Part shown: in pieces, positions 1 to 5,631 of the stretch
Position numbering within the stretch: position 1 is the stretch's first letter
Layout: each line of letters starts with the position of its first letter
From: Limnochordia bacterium
GTDB taxonomy: Bacteria; Bacillota; Limnochordia; Darwinibacteriales; DTU012
Assembly: GCA_007116995.1 (NCBI GenBank)
Contig: SKHL01000316.1
Span: 1 to 5,913 of the forward strand
Length of the DNA: 5,913 nucleotides
Direction: 5' to 3'
Translations under genes and position numbers: made by a program
Notes under the pieces: model-generated
Seen by the model: the letters and a program-made list of their open reading frames with translations, nothing else
Told to the model about the DNA's origin: nothing
Database searches by the model: none

Positions 1-175
1 AAATCGCTAATCCTCCACCAGTTGGCATAGGTATTACATTTATTCGTCTCCTATTTGGGTAATCAACTAACCCGACGCGACACGAGACCCACCGTATAAG
101 AGGGGTAATTCCAACTGCCAATAAAAAGCCAACAACTAAGGGAAAAACCAAATCAAACACCATCATGGCTGCCAT
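1..175 (-). CDS. WecA/TagO-type polyprenyl-phosphate GlcNAc-1-phosphate transferase, N-terminal part (truncated by window edge)
   Basis: Only the first 58 codons lie in the window; the gene continues beyond base 1. The protein opens with a hydrophobic membrane segment (about residues 6-24, VFDLVFPLVVGFLLAVGI). A cytoplasmic stretch follows, with the family pattern DYPN (about 37-40), then RRRINVIPMP and TGGGLAI (about 41-58). This matches the N-terminal signature of the MraY/WecA/TagO glycosyltransferase-4 family, which transfers a sugar-1-phosphate from a UDP-sugar to undecaprenyl phosphate at the inner face of the membrane. The usual His of the RxxHxxPxP motif is Asn here, a change I recall as common in Gram-positive WecA/TagO proteins. 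The ATG at 175 lies 3 nt after the comEB stop and has a GAGAGG Shine-Dalgarno about 7 nt upstream, so the two genes are probably co-transcribed. Two further in-frame ATGs (166, 163) are possible starts. The family is secure. The exact substrate (teichoic acid linkage unit or another glycopolymer) cannot be decided from this fragment. Confidence 0.85.
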   Translation of the reverse strand, partial: MAAMMVFDLVFPLVVGFLLAVGITPLIRWVSCRVGLVDYPNRRRINVIPMPTGGGLAI

Positions 176-178
176 CTC

Positions 179-628
179 TTACCTCTCCCAACGCACTAAG
201 GATACATTTGCTTCTCCTAATAATTCCTTCGCCAAAGCATCGGGATATTCCCCCTGGAATATTACTTTTCTTACTCCGGCGTTAATCACTAACTTTGTGC
301 ACATTACGCAGGGTTGATGGGTACAAAATAAAGTAGTCCCGTCAGTGCTAATACCATGAAGTGCCGCTTGAACAATGGCATTTTGCTCAGCGTGAACACC
401 GCGGCAAATTTCATGCCGTTCCCCTGAAGGTATCATCAACTCTTGTCGTAAACAGCCTCGCTCTTCACAGTGATTAATTCCCTTGGGCACCCCATTGTAT
501 CCTGTAGAAATAATTTGCTTATCCCTTACTAATACTGCCCCTACTTGCCGACGGATACAAGTCGAACGACTAGCAACTAATTTAGCAATGTCCATAAAAT
601 ACTGCTCCCAAGACGGTCGTGTTCCCAT
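179..628 (-). CDS. comEB: dCMP deaminase (ComEB-type cytidine/deoxycytidylate deaminase)
   Basis: This is a zinc-dependent cytosolic enzyme that deaminates dCMP to dUMP, feeding thymidylate synthesis. The 149-residue protein carries the deaminase catalytic motif H79-A80-E81 (HAEQNA), with zinc ligands His79, Cys107 and Cys110 (PCVMC) and Glu81 as proton shuttle. GYNG (43-46), the Cys-containing NHCEERGC stretch (52-59) and the C-terminal GEYPD region (126-130) are typical of dCMP deaminases rather than cytidine or tRNA adenosine deaminases. The protein is shorter than B. subtilis ComEB (189 aa) but close to the core length of the family. The ATG at 628 has a GAGGTG Shine-Dalgarno (633-638) 4 nt upstream, which fixes the start. 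The gene lies beyond the upp terminator, so it probably starts a new transcription unit that continues into the WecA/TagO-like gene 3 nt downstream. The competence name is historical and does not imply a DNA-uptake role here. Confidence 0.95.
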   Translation of the reverse strand: MGTRPSWEQYFMDIAKLVASRSTCIRRQVGAVLVRDKQIISTGYNGVPKGINHCEERGCLRQELMIPSGERHEICRGVHAEQNAIVQAALHGISTDGTTLFCTHQPCVMCTKLVINAGVRKVIFQGEYPDALAKELLGEANVSLVRWER

Positions 629-658
629 AGTACACCTCGCATCAAGTTAAAATCCCCA

Positions 659-664
659 ATTTTA
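659..664 (-). promoter_or_regulatory. Weak candidate -10 box for comEB
   Basis: On the minus strand the 629-772 spacer contains TAAAAT (5 of 6 matches to TATAAT), placed so that transcription would start about 24 nt before the comEB ATG. A promoter is expected here because a strong terminator precedes the spacer. However, no recognisable -35 hexamer sits 16-18 nt upstream and there is no extended -10 TG, so this is a guess. I see no other convincing element or small gene in the spacer. Confidence 0.2.
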
Positions 665-771
665 CTTCTCCTAACAAAACGTACCTGTGCTGTCCCACCT
701 CAGATTTTCACATGACAGTTTATCTCCCTACATACTTCGCTATAAAACGAAAAAATCCTAGGGATGGACGG

Positions 772-808
772 AAAAAGACACCCGATCCAGCCAGATCCGG
801 TGTCTTTT
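772..808 (-). terminator. Rho-independent terminator after upp
   Basis: Eleven bases after the upp stop, the minus strand reads AAAAGACACC, an interior, then GGTGTCTTTTT. The ten outer base pairs are perfect (773-782 with 799-808). After one G-G mismatch, a further GATC/GATC stem of 4 bp and a T-G closing pair leave a tetraloop. The stem runs directly into a T5 tract on the minus strand, the classic intrinsic terminator layout. On the plus strand the same stem ends in only T4, so it could act weakly in that direction, but no plus-strand gene needs it. It marks the end of the ywlE-rpiB-upp transcription unit. Confidence 0.9.
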
Positions 809-819
809 CAAAGAAAACA

Positions 820-1449
820 CTACTTAGTCCCAAATAATCGATCGCCTGCGTCTCCTAGACCAGGAATAATGTACCCATGTGAATTTAAGCGTTGATCCAC
901 TGCAGCTGTGAATATCTCCACATCCGGATGGGCTCGTTGTACTTCCTGAATCCCTTCAGGGGCAGAAAGCAAACACATCAATTTGATGCTAGCGCATCCT
1001 CTCTCTTTAATGAATTCAATTGCTGCGGAGGCCGAACCCCCCGTAGCTAGCATAGGATCAATGACTATAAAGTCACGTTCTTCGCTATCCCCTGGCAACT
1101 TACAATAATACTCCACTGGTTTTAAGGTATCGGGATCTCGATATACACCAATGTGACCAACCTTGGCCGTGGGGATTAGCTCAAGCACACCATCAACCAT
1201 GCCTAATCCAGCTCGCAGAATTGGGATAAGTCCGATCTTCTTTCCCGCCACAGTATACCCTTTCGTTGTGCAAATTGGCGTTTCTACTTCTACTTCTTCT
1301 AAAAGCATATCTCGTGTGACCTCATAGGCCATTAACAAGGCTACTTCATTGACAAGCTCGCGGAAATCCTTCGGACCAGTACTCTTATCTCTGATCATGG
1401 TTAGCTTGTGCTGAATTAACGGATGATCAATTACGTGAACCCTAGACAA
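820..1449 (-). CDS. upp: Uracil phosphoribosyltransferase
   Basis: This enzyme catalyses uracil + PRPP to UMP + diphosphate in pyrimidine salvage in the cytosol. The 209-residue length equals that of the B. subtilis enzyme. Visible motifs are PILRAG (76-81), the PRPP-binding loop VIDPMLATGGSA (129-140), and the C-terminal uracil-binding segment GYIIPGLGDAGDR (192-204), which ends in FGTK. All key elements are present, so the protein should be active. The start codon is TTG (1449-1447), preceded by AAGGAGAGG; the next in-frame ATG is codon 18, inside the conserved N-terminal region, so TTG is strongly preferred. The gene follows rpiB after 28 nt and is closed by an intrinsic terminator 11 nt past its stop. 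I see no PyrR-type attenuator before it; it appears to be read from the ywlE-rpiB transcript. In B. subtilis, ywlG and glyA lie between rpiB and upp; here they do not. Confidence 0.98.
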   Translation of the reverse strand: MSRVHVIDHPLIQHKLTMIRDKSTGPKDFRELVNEVALLMAYEVTRDMLLEEVEVETPICTTKGYTVAGKKIGLIPILRAGLGMVDGVLELIPTAKVGHIGVYRDPDTLKPVEYYCKLPGDSEERDFIVIDPMLATGGSASAAIEFIKERGCASIKLMCLLSAPEGIQEVQRAHPDVEIFTAAVDQRLNSHGYIIPGLGDAGDRLFGTK

Positions 1450-1454
1450 ATTAC

Positions 1455-1463
1455 CCTCTCCTT
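1455..1463 (-). promoter_or_regulatory. Shine-Dalgarno site that decides the upp TTG start
   Basis: The minus strand reads AAGGAGAGG at 1463-1455, ending 5 nt before TTG at 1449. Its strength and spacing support initiation at the non-ATG codon, since no ATG lies nearby in frame. Confidence 0.8.
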
Positions 1464-1477
1464 CTCTCTAATCTAGA

Positions 1478-1906
1478 TTATCTTTCTAGCTTGCCAATGC
1501 GAATCTTGTGACGCCCTCCCTTGAACTCTTGAGATAGCCATTCTTGCACAATCCTTAAGGCTAAGCCGGAACCAATTATTCTAGCCCCCATACACAAAAT
1601 GTTACTATCATTATGATTTCGAGTTAAGCGAGCGGAATATACATCATGACATAGAGCAGCCCGGACACCTTTAATCTTATTCGCAGCTATACTCATCCCA
1701 ATACCTGTTCCACAGATTAAGATACCCCGGTCATACTCACCCGTTATAACTTTTTCACAGAGTGGTTGCGCAATATCAGGATAATCACACGATTCCAGCG
1801 TATACGTGCCTAGATCATCTACAGTTATCCTTTGCTCGATTAGATACTCTTTGATATCCTTCTTGAGCGAAAATGCAGCGTGATCTCCTCCTAGAGCTAC
1901 TCTCAT
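1478..1906 (-). CDS. rpiB: Ribose-5-phosphate isomerase B
   Basis: This is a RpiB/LacAB-family sugar-phosphate isomerase that interconverts ribulose-5-phosphate and ribose-5-phosphate in the non-oxidative pentose phosphate pathway. It is a cytosolic dimer with a Rossmann-like fold. The 142 residues include GGDHAAF (6-12, with Asp8 and His9), the catalytic Cys65 and anion-hole loop CGTGIGMS (65-72), and NHNDSN (97-102, with His98). Arg132 and Arg136 match the phosphate-binding arginines known in E. coli RpiB with a one-residue offset. The C65/H98 arrangement with an intact GTGIG loop favours RpiB over LacA/LacB, and no tagatose-pathway genes are nearby. The ATG at 1906 has GGAGGTG 8 nt upstream, inside the 3' end of ywlE, whose stop is only 3 nt away, so translation is probably coupled. 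Its product leads to PRPP, the co-substrate of the downstream Upp. Confidence 0.96.
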   Translation of the reverse strand: MRVALGGDHAAFSLKKDIKEYLIEQRITVDDLGTYTLESCDYPDIAQPLCEKVITGEYDRGILICGTGIGMSIAANKIKGVRAALCHDVYSARLTRNHNDSNILCMGARIIGSGLALRIVQEWLSQEFKGGRHKIRIGKLER

Positions 1907-1909
1907 TCT

Positions 1910-2452
1910 TTATACACCTCCATTCAACTCCCAATAGCGAACGATGGCAGCCAATAACCCCTTGATTTCCCGAGCCGTTTTGATGTAACTATCTACGAGT
2001 TGCCCATAGGGATCACTTACATCCCATTTGCTAGTATCTACATCTGGATTCATATTTGATTTCTGGTCAATCAGAGTGGAATTCTGGATTACAGTTTGGT
2101 TTTCCTGCTCCAAATATTTGGCATATTCTCCTAGCACAAAAATTTTATCGGCCATATCTGGTAGAACTCGAAGTATCTGTTGCTTGTGACTGCTAGTCAT
2201 AGTTAAAATTAGATCGCACTCTGCTAACATATCCACATGAACCGCTCGTGAACGATGGGTAGAGATATCTAACCCATAACCCTTCATGGCTTGCTCCGCT
2301 TGCGGTGTGGGGGCATCACCTCCGAAGGCACTTACTCCAGCAGACTCTACTTCCACCCTCAGCTCCTTGTCCTGCACCATCTGGGTAAGCATGGCCTGGG
2401 CCATTGGGCTTCGACATGTATTGCCTGTACACACTATTAGTACTTTCTTCAT
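1910..2452 (-). CDS. ywlE: Low-molecular-weight phosphatase, YwlE-type protein arginine phosphatase with an insertion
   Basis: The P-loop CTGNTCRS (8-15) gives the CX5R(S/T) signature of low-molecular-weight protein phosphatases, with Cys8 as nucleophile and Arg14 binding phosphate. Thr12 matches the YwlE threonine known to favour phospho-arginine over phospho-tyrosine, so this is probably the phosphatase that opposes McsB-type arginine kinases; that role is inferred. The general-acid loop is DPYG (147-150, Asp147). At 180 aa it is about 30 residues longer than B. subtilis YwlE (about 150). The extra length lies almost wholly between GEY (108-110) and the Asp loop: 36 residues here against about 9, as I recall the B. 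subtilis protein. The insert is polar and rich in Asn, Gln, Asp and Ser. The codon just before the ATG is an in-frame TAA, so the start cannot be further upstream. It opens the ywlE-rpiB-upp unit. Confidence 0.93.
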   Translation of the reverse strand: MKKVLIVCTGNTCRSPMAQAMLTQMVQDKELRVEVESAGVSAFGGDAPTPQAEQAMKGYGLDISTHRSRAVHVDMLAECDLILTMTSSHKQQILRVLPDMADKIFVLGEYAKYLEQENQTVIQNSTLIDQKSNMNPDVDTSKWDVSDPYGQLVDSYIKTAREIKGLLAAIVRYWELNGGV

Positions 2453-2464
2453 TTACCTACTCAC

Positions 2465-2470
2465 CCTCCT
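2465..2470 (-). promoter_or_regulatory. ywlE Shine-Dalgarno, AGGAGG with long spacing
   Basis: AGGAGG at 2470-2465 (minus strand) is a full consensus but lies 12 nt before the ATG at 2452, longer than the usual 5-9. The following GTGAG shortens the effective distance if pairing is shifted. Its 5' base overlaps the palindrome at 2470-2487. Confidence 0.75.
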
Positions 2471-2487
2471 TTAAGAACTTTCTTAAA
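2470..2487. repeat. Perfect 18-nt inverted repeat next to the ywlE ribosome-binding site
   Basis: TTTAAGAA at 2470-2477 and TTCTTAAA at 2480-2487 are exact reverse complements separated by 2 nt. As DNA this is an operator-like dyad. As RNA it could form a 7-bp A/U-rich stem with a tetraloop immediately 5' of the ywlE Shine-Dalgarno. It lies about 70-90 nt downstream of the candidate transcription start. It matches no operator that I recognise (not CIRCE, not a CtsR direct repeat). Function unknown. Confidence 0.6.
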
Positions 2488-2562
2488 ATCAGTTTATCAT
2501 AACCACCCATACATCGTGTGAGACATCCATCTGACCGACAATCTCAAATCCTAGCGTGAAAT

Positions 2563-2568
2563 ATTATA
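2563..2568 (-). promoter_or_regulatory. Candidate sigma-A -10 box upstream of ywlE
   Basis: A perfect TATAAT reads on the minus strand at 2568-2563 in the gap between sua5 and ywlE. This would place the transcription start near 2556 and leave a leader of about 100 nt. No good -35 is visible: the hexamer at 17-nt spacing is CACCTA, and there is no TG extension. An activator-dependent or weak promoter is possible, as is chance. Confidence 0.35.
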
Positions 2569-2584
2569 CCGTAGTCCGAAAGTT

Positions 2585-2622
2585 ATAGGTGCTACACATC
2601 TGCAGGTGTATCCAATACCTAT
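2585..2622 (-). other. Two-tier stem-loop at the sua5 stop codon
   Basis: ATAGGT/ACCTAT (2585-2590 with 2617-2622) forms an outer 6-bp stem. TACAC/GTGTA (2593-2597 with 2606-2610) forms an inner 5-bp stem with an 8-nt loop, and a small asymmetric internal loop lies between them. The structure includes the sua5 TAG. On the minus strand it is followed by AACTTTCGG rather than a U-tract, so it is not a standard intrinsic terminator. It may stabilise an mRNA end, attenuate read-through, or have no role. Confidence 0.35.
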
Positions 2623-3641
2623 GTAGTAATAATCCTATACCCTGCAGCCTTACGTAACCGATTCATGATGGCCATGCCAATATGCGTCTCTGGTAGCCCT
2701 TCCACAATTACATACTCTAATCCCAATGCATCTACATGTCGCAACAAATGATAAATACGTGAAGCCACCGTCTCTAGTTCCTGATTGGAACCCATATCGA
2801 GAACCGTTACACCTTGGTAGTCATTGACATGCTCAGTGACAGTCATCACCCCTATTTTTTTATGCTCTGATTGTTTGGTTTTAATCAGATCCTGAACAGC
2901 CGGTCCTATATTCTCTCCCACTACTAAAACTAGGAACGCATCAGGGGAATAATGTTGATATTTCATACCAGGAGAACGAGGTTTATCCTTAATGTTACCG
3001 TAAATACCTGGATCAATATGGATAAAACATGTGGTTTGAAGCTGTTCTAATGTAATACCACCAGGTCGCAGCAACCGAAAAGGGTTACAGGTACAATCAA
3101 GCACTGTCGACTCTAGTCCATATCCAGTTCTACCACCATCGACAATAGCAGCAATTTTCCCATTCAAATCCTGTTGAACATGAGTAGCCCGTGTAGGACT
3201 TGGTCTGCCGGATATATTCGCACTCGGAGCAGCGATCGGTATCCGGGCTAATCTCAATAATTCTAGGGCTACAGGATGATCTGGGATACGCATAGCTACA
3301 GAATCTAATCCGGCAGAGACCACCGCTGGAATATGTTTGCTTTTCGGTAGAACAAGACTAAGCGGACCCGGCCAAAACCTATCCATTAAGCGCTTAGCGT
3401 CATCAGGATAAGACCTAACCACACTCTCAAGCTGGTCTTGGCTATGGCAGTGCACTATCAGAGGATTATCGGCTGGCCGGCCTTTCGCTGTAAAAATCCT
3501 CTGAACTGCTTGAGCATCCCAAGCATTGGCTCCTAGCCCGTAAACCGTCTCTGTCGGAAAAGCCACACATTCTCCATCTCGTAACATCCGAGCGGCTCGA
3601 ACTAAGTCCTTAGTATGTAGTATCTCTGTTATTCTCTCCAC
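2619..3641 (-). CDS. ywlC: L-threonylcarbamoyladenylate synthase (Sua5/YwlC, two-domain form)
   Basis: This enzyme makes threonylcarbamoyl-AMP from threonine, bicarbonate and ATP. The TsaD/TsaB/TsaE machinery then transfers the group to A37 of ANN-decoding tRNAs (t6A). The 340 residues split into a YrdC/TsaC catalytic domain (about 1-205) and the Sua5 C-terminal domain (about 235-340). Seen in the first domain are FPTETVYGLGAN (28-39), KGRPADNPL (53-61), PSANISGRPSPT (139-150), LESTV (176-180) and LRPG (191-194). The linker SPGMKYQHYSP (223-233), which closes over the active site in Sua5 proteins, is intact, and NRLRKAA (327-333) closes the C-terminal domain. The start is GTG at 3641, within the end of prmC (13-nt overlap). 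An in-frame TAA lies 8 codons upstream, so no much longer start exists. Only a weak GGTGG Shine-Dalgarno precedes it, suggesting translational coupling to prmC. Confidence 0.96.
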   Translation of the reverse strand: MERITEILHTKDLVRAARMLRDGECVAFPTETVYGLGANAWDAQAVQRIFTAKGRPADNPLIVHCHSQDQLESVVRSYPDDAKRLMDRFWPGPLSLVLPKSKHIPAVVSAGLDSVAMRIPDHPVALELLRLARIPIAAPSANISGRPSPTRATHVQQDLNGKIAAIVDGGRTGYGLESTVLDCTCNPFRLLRPGGITLEQLQTTCFIHIDPGIYGNIKDKPRSPGMKYQHYSPDAFLVLVVGENIGPAVQDLIKTKQSEHKKIGVMTVTEHVNDYQGVTVLDMGSNQELETVASRIYHLLRHVDALGLEYVIVEGLPETHIGMAIMNRLRKAAGYRIITT

Positions 3642-4486
3642 TGCAATACCACCACCCGATCCTTACCTCCATAGTCACTGACAGTTTTATGCCAAGAAAA
3701 ACCTCGGGCTTCCCCTAAGGTCTTCACTGCATCAGCTTGATTCCACCCAATTTCAAGAACCAGATAACCCCTATCGCAGAGGTGATCTCTAGCCTGATTT
3801 AGAATCTGGCGATAGTAATCCAACCCATCTTCTCCGCCATCTAATGCAGATAAAGGCTCTTGTCGCACCTCTTGTTCCAAGGTGTAAATAATATTGGTAG
3901 GAATATAGGGAGGGTTAGAACAAATAATATCAAAGGTATATCCTGCTAGCTGCCCAAAGAGATCACTTCGTACTAACTCAATCTGGTCAATAACCCCATG
4001 CTGAATGGCGTTTTCCCTTGCTACTTCTAGGGCTTGTTTCGACACATCACTCGCCACTATTTGGCCCTCTAGTAACTCTAGTACTAGAGTAATACCAATA
4101 ATTCCTGTACCTGTACCTAAGTCAAGAATCCTGGGCGTGGAAATCGTTTTAGCTAACTGCAAGGCCTCTTCCACTAGAATCTCCGTTTCAGGACGGGGAA
4201 TTAAGACCTGACTATTAACAAGGAAATCTCGAGAGTAGAACTCCTTCTTACCAATTAAATAGGATACAGGCGTTCGACGAGCTCGTAATCCAATGAGTTG
4301 GCGATAGGCATCGATTTCCTCCGTCTCTAATGGTCGATCAAAGTTGAGGTACAGCTGTAGCCGATTCATGGCTAAAACATGGGCTAACAATACCTCTGCA
4401 TCTAAGCGTGAACTAACACAACCCTGCTTATCCAAGTAATCCGCACTAATGGAAATTAACTTCATCACTGTCCGTGTAGCACTCAT
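3629..4486 (-). CDS. prmC: Release factor glutamine N5-methyltransferase
   Basis: PrmC (HemK) methylates the Gln of the GGQ motif in RF1 and RF2 using S-adenosylmethionine, raising peptide-release efficiency. The 285-residue protein has the family's N-terminal helical release-factor-binding domain (about 1-75), then IPRPETE (96-102), the SAM-binding glycine-rich loop LDLGTGTGIIGI (121-132), Asp147 at the end of strand beta-2 (ASD), and the substrate-glutamine motif NPPY (191-194). EPLSALDGGEDGLDYYR (210-226) is also typical of PrmC. The ATG at 4486 lies 3 nt after the prfA stop with GGAG 9 nt upstream inside prfA; a second in-frame ATG at codon 8 is less well placed. Adjacency to prfA, its substrate's gene, confirms the assignment over a generic N6-adenine methylase. 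Confidence 0.97.
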   Translation of the reverse strand: MSATRTVMKLISISADYLDKQGCVSSRLDAEVLLAHVLAMNRLQLYLNFDRPLETEEIDAYRQLIGLRARRTPVSYLIGKKEFYSRDFLVNSQVLIPRPETEILVEEALQLAKTISTPRILDLGTGTGIIGITLVLELLEGQIVASDVSKQALEVARENAIQHGVIDQIELVRSDLFGQLAGYTFDIICSNPPYIPTNIIYTLEQEVRQEPLSALDGGEDGLDYYRQILNQARDHLCDRGYLVLEIGWNQADAVKTLGEARGFSWHKTVSDYGGKDRVVVLQWRE

Positions 4487-4489
4487 TGT

Positions 4490-5560
4490 TTAAGACTCCA
4501 TTGCTTTTAATCGTTCTGATTGGTCTGCGGTAGTCAATGCGTCCACAATTTCATCTATATACCCTTCTAACACAGAGTCCAACCGATATATGGTGAGTCC
4601 AATCCGGTGGTCTGTCAATCGCCCTTGGGGATAGTTATAGGTTCGGATCCGCTCACTACGATCTCCAGTGCCTACCTGCGACTTACGCTCAGCAGCCATT
4701 TCTGCATCATGCTCCGCCTGTAACTGATCCAGTAATCGGGCTCGCAAAATGCGCATGGCTTTATCCTTGTTTTTATGCTGAGATTTTTCGTCTTGACATG
4801 ATACCACTAATCCTGTGGGAATATGGGTGATCCGTACCGCTGAATCTGTCGTGTTTACACTTTGTCCTCCAGGACCTGAAGAACGATATACATCAATTCG
4901 CAACTCATTCGGATCAACATTTAACTCCACATCTTCCGCTTCTGGTAATACCGCGACAGTGGCTGTGGATGTATGAATCCGACCACCCGATTCTGTGGTG
5001 GGAATCCGCTGCACTCGGTGCACACCGCTCTCATACTTAAGTCGAGAATACGCTCCTTTACCCTCAATCATAAATACTACTTCCTTAAAGCCTCCAATAT
5101 CGGTAGGGTTACCATTCATTAACTCAACTCGCCAGTTATTGCTCTCAGCATAGCGCGAATACATCCGAAACAAAACGCCAGCAAATAGTGCTGCTTCCTC
5201 CCCACCCGTTCCACCGCGGATCTCCACAATTACATTCTTCTCGTCCATGGGATCCTTCGGTAATAATAGTAGTTTAAGCTTGGCTTCTAGGTTTTCCTTA
5301 CGTTCAGCTAATTTCCCTAATTCTTGCTGAAGCATGGATTTGAAATCTGCCTCAAGCTTTTCATTTAACATTTCCTTCCCATCAGCAATCTCTTCCAAAA
5401 CCCCTTTGTATTCTAGAAAAACTACAACGACACTTTCTAGATCGGAATGGGTCTTAGCAAATTTCTGAAACCGTGCTTGATCACTAATAACATCTGGATC
5501 GCTCAATTTGTTTGTTAAATCGTTATACTTATCTTCTAAAGCGACTAACTTGTCAAACAT
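4490..5560 (-). CDS. prfA: Peptide chain release factor 1 (RF1)
   Basis: RF1 recognises UAA and UAG in the ribosomal A site and triggers hydrolysis of peptidyl-tRNA. Length (356 aa) equals that of B. subtilis RF1. An N-terminal helical domain (about 1-105) is followed by EIRGGTGGEEA (113-123), the stop-codon recognition loop with the RF1-type PxT tripeptide (Pro187-Thr-Thr189 in RVQRIPTTESGGR), and the catalytic GPGGQSVN (229-236) with GGQ at 231-233. RF2 would carry SPF at the tripeptide and usually a programmed frameshift; neither is seen. The conserved TYNYPQGRLTDHR segment (307-319) is also present. The ATG at 5560 has GGAG about 10 nt upstream (GGAGAGAG run). A 70-nt gap separates it from the DUF1385 gene upstream; prmC follows after 3 nt. 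Confidence 0.98.
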   Translation of the reverse strand: MFDKLVALEDKYNDLTNKLSDPDVISDQARFQKFAKTHSDLESVVVVFLEYKGVLEEIADGKEMLNEKLEADFKSMLQQELGKLAERKENLEAKLKLLLLPKDPMDEKNVIVEIRGGTGGEEAALFAGVLFRMYSRYAESNNWRVELMNGNPTDIGGFKEVVFMIEGKGAYSRLKYESGVHRVQRIPTTESGGRIHTSTATVAVLPEAEDVELNVDPNELRIDVYRSSGPGGQSVNTTDSAVRITHIPTGLVVSCQDEKSQHKNKDKAMRILRARLLDQLQAEHDAEMAAERKSQVGTGDRSERIRTYNYPQGRLTDHRIGLTIYRLDSVLEGYIDEIVDALTTADQSERLKAMES

Positions 5561-5611
5561 CTTTATCTCTCTCCTTCATCCCTAATCCTAAATATATACT
5601 TTTCTTATCTC

Positions 5612-5631
5612 GATGGTAGCAGCTAGCCATC
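5612..5631 (-). other. Short bulged hairpin at the end of the DUF1385 gene
   Basis: On the minus strand GATGG and TAG pair with CTA and CCATC around a CTG loop with one bulged C, reaching into the DUF1385 stop codon. The sequence after it is A-rich, with no U-tract, so it does not qualify as an intrinsic terminator. The remaining 50 nt before prfA hold AT-rich TATATATT (possible -10) but no clear -35. Confidence 0.25.

Noticed and set aside
690..718. CTGTC/GACAG inverted repeat in the comEB upstream spacer
   Set aside because: It is only 5 bp with a 19-nt loop, which is expected by chance in a sequence of this length.
629..819. Riboswitch or PyrR-type attenuator between upp and comEB
   Set aside because: The strong hairpin sits just after the upp stop with a T-tract, fitting a terminator for upp. 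I could not find an antiterminator partner or a conserved PyrR-binding loop.
2286..2474. Plus-strand open frame of 62 codons
   Set aside because: It lies antisense to the start of ywlE, has no family features and no convincing ribosome-binding site, and is explained as a shadow of the ywlE coding sequence.
2490..2535. A 13-codon minus-strand leader ORF before ywlE (MDVSHDVW...)
   Set aside because: No Shine-Dalgarno precedes it, and it has no regulatory codon run typical of leader peptides.
4005..4211. Plus-strand open frame of 68 codons
   Set aside because: It is antisense to the SAM-binding region of prmC; its composition mirrors prmC codon use and it shows no domain.
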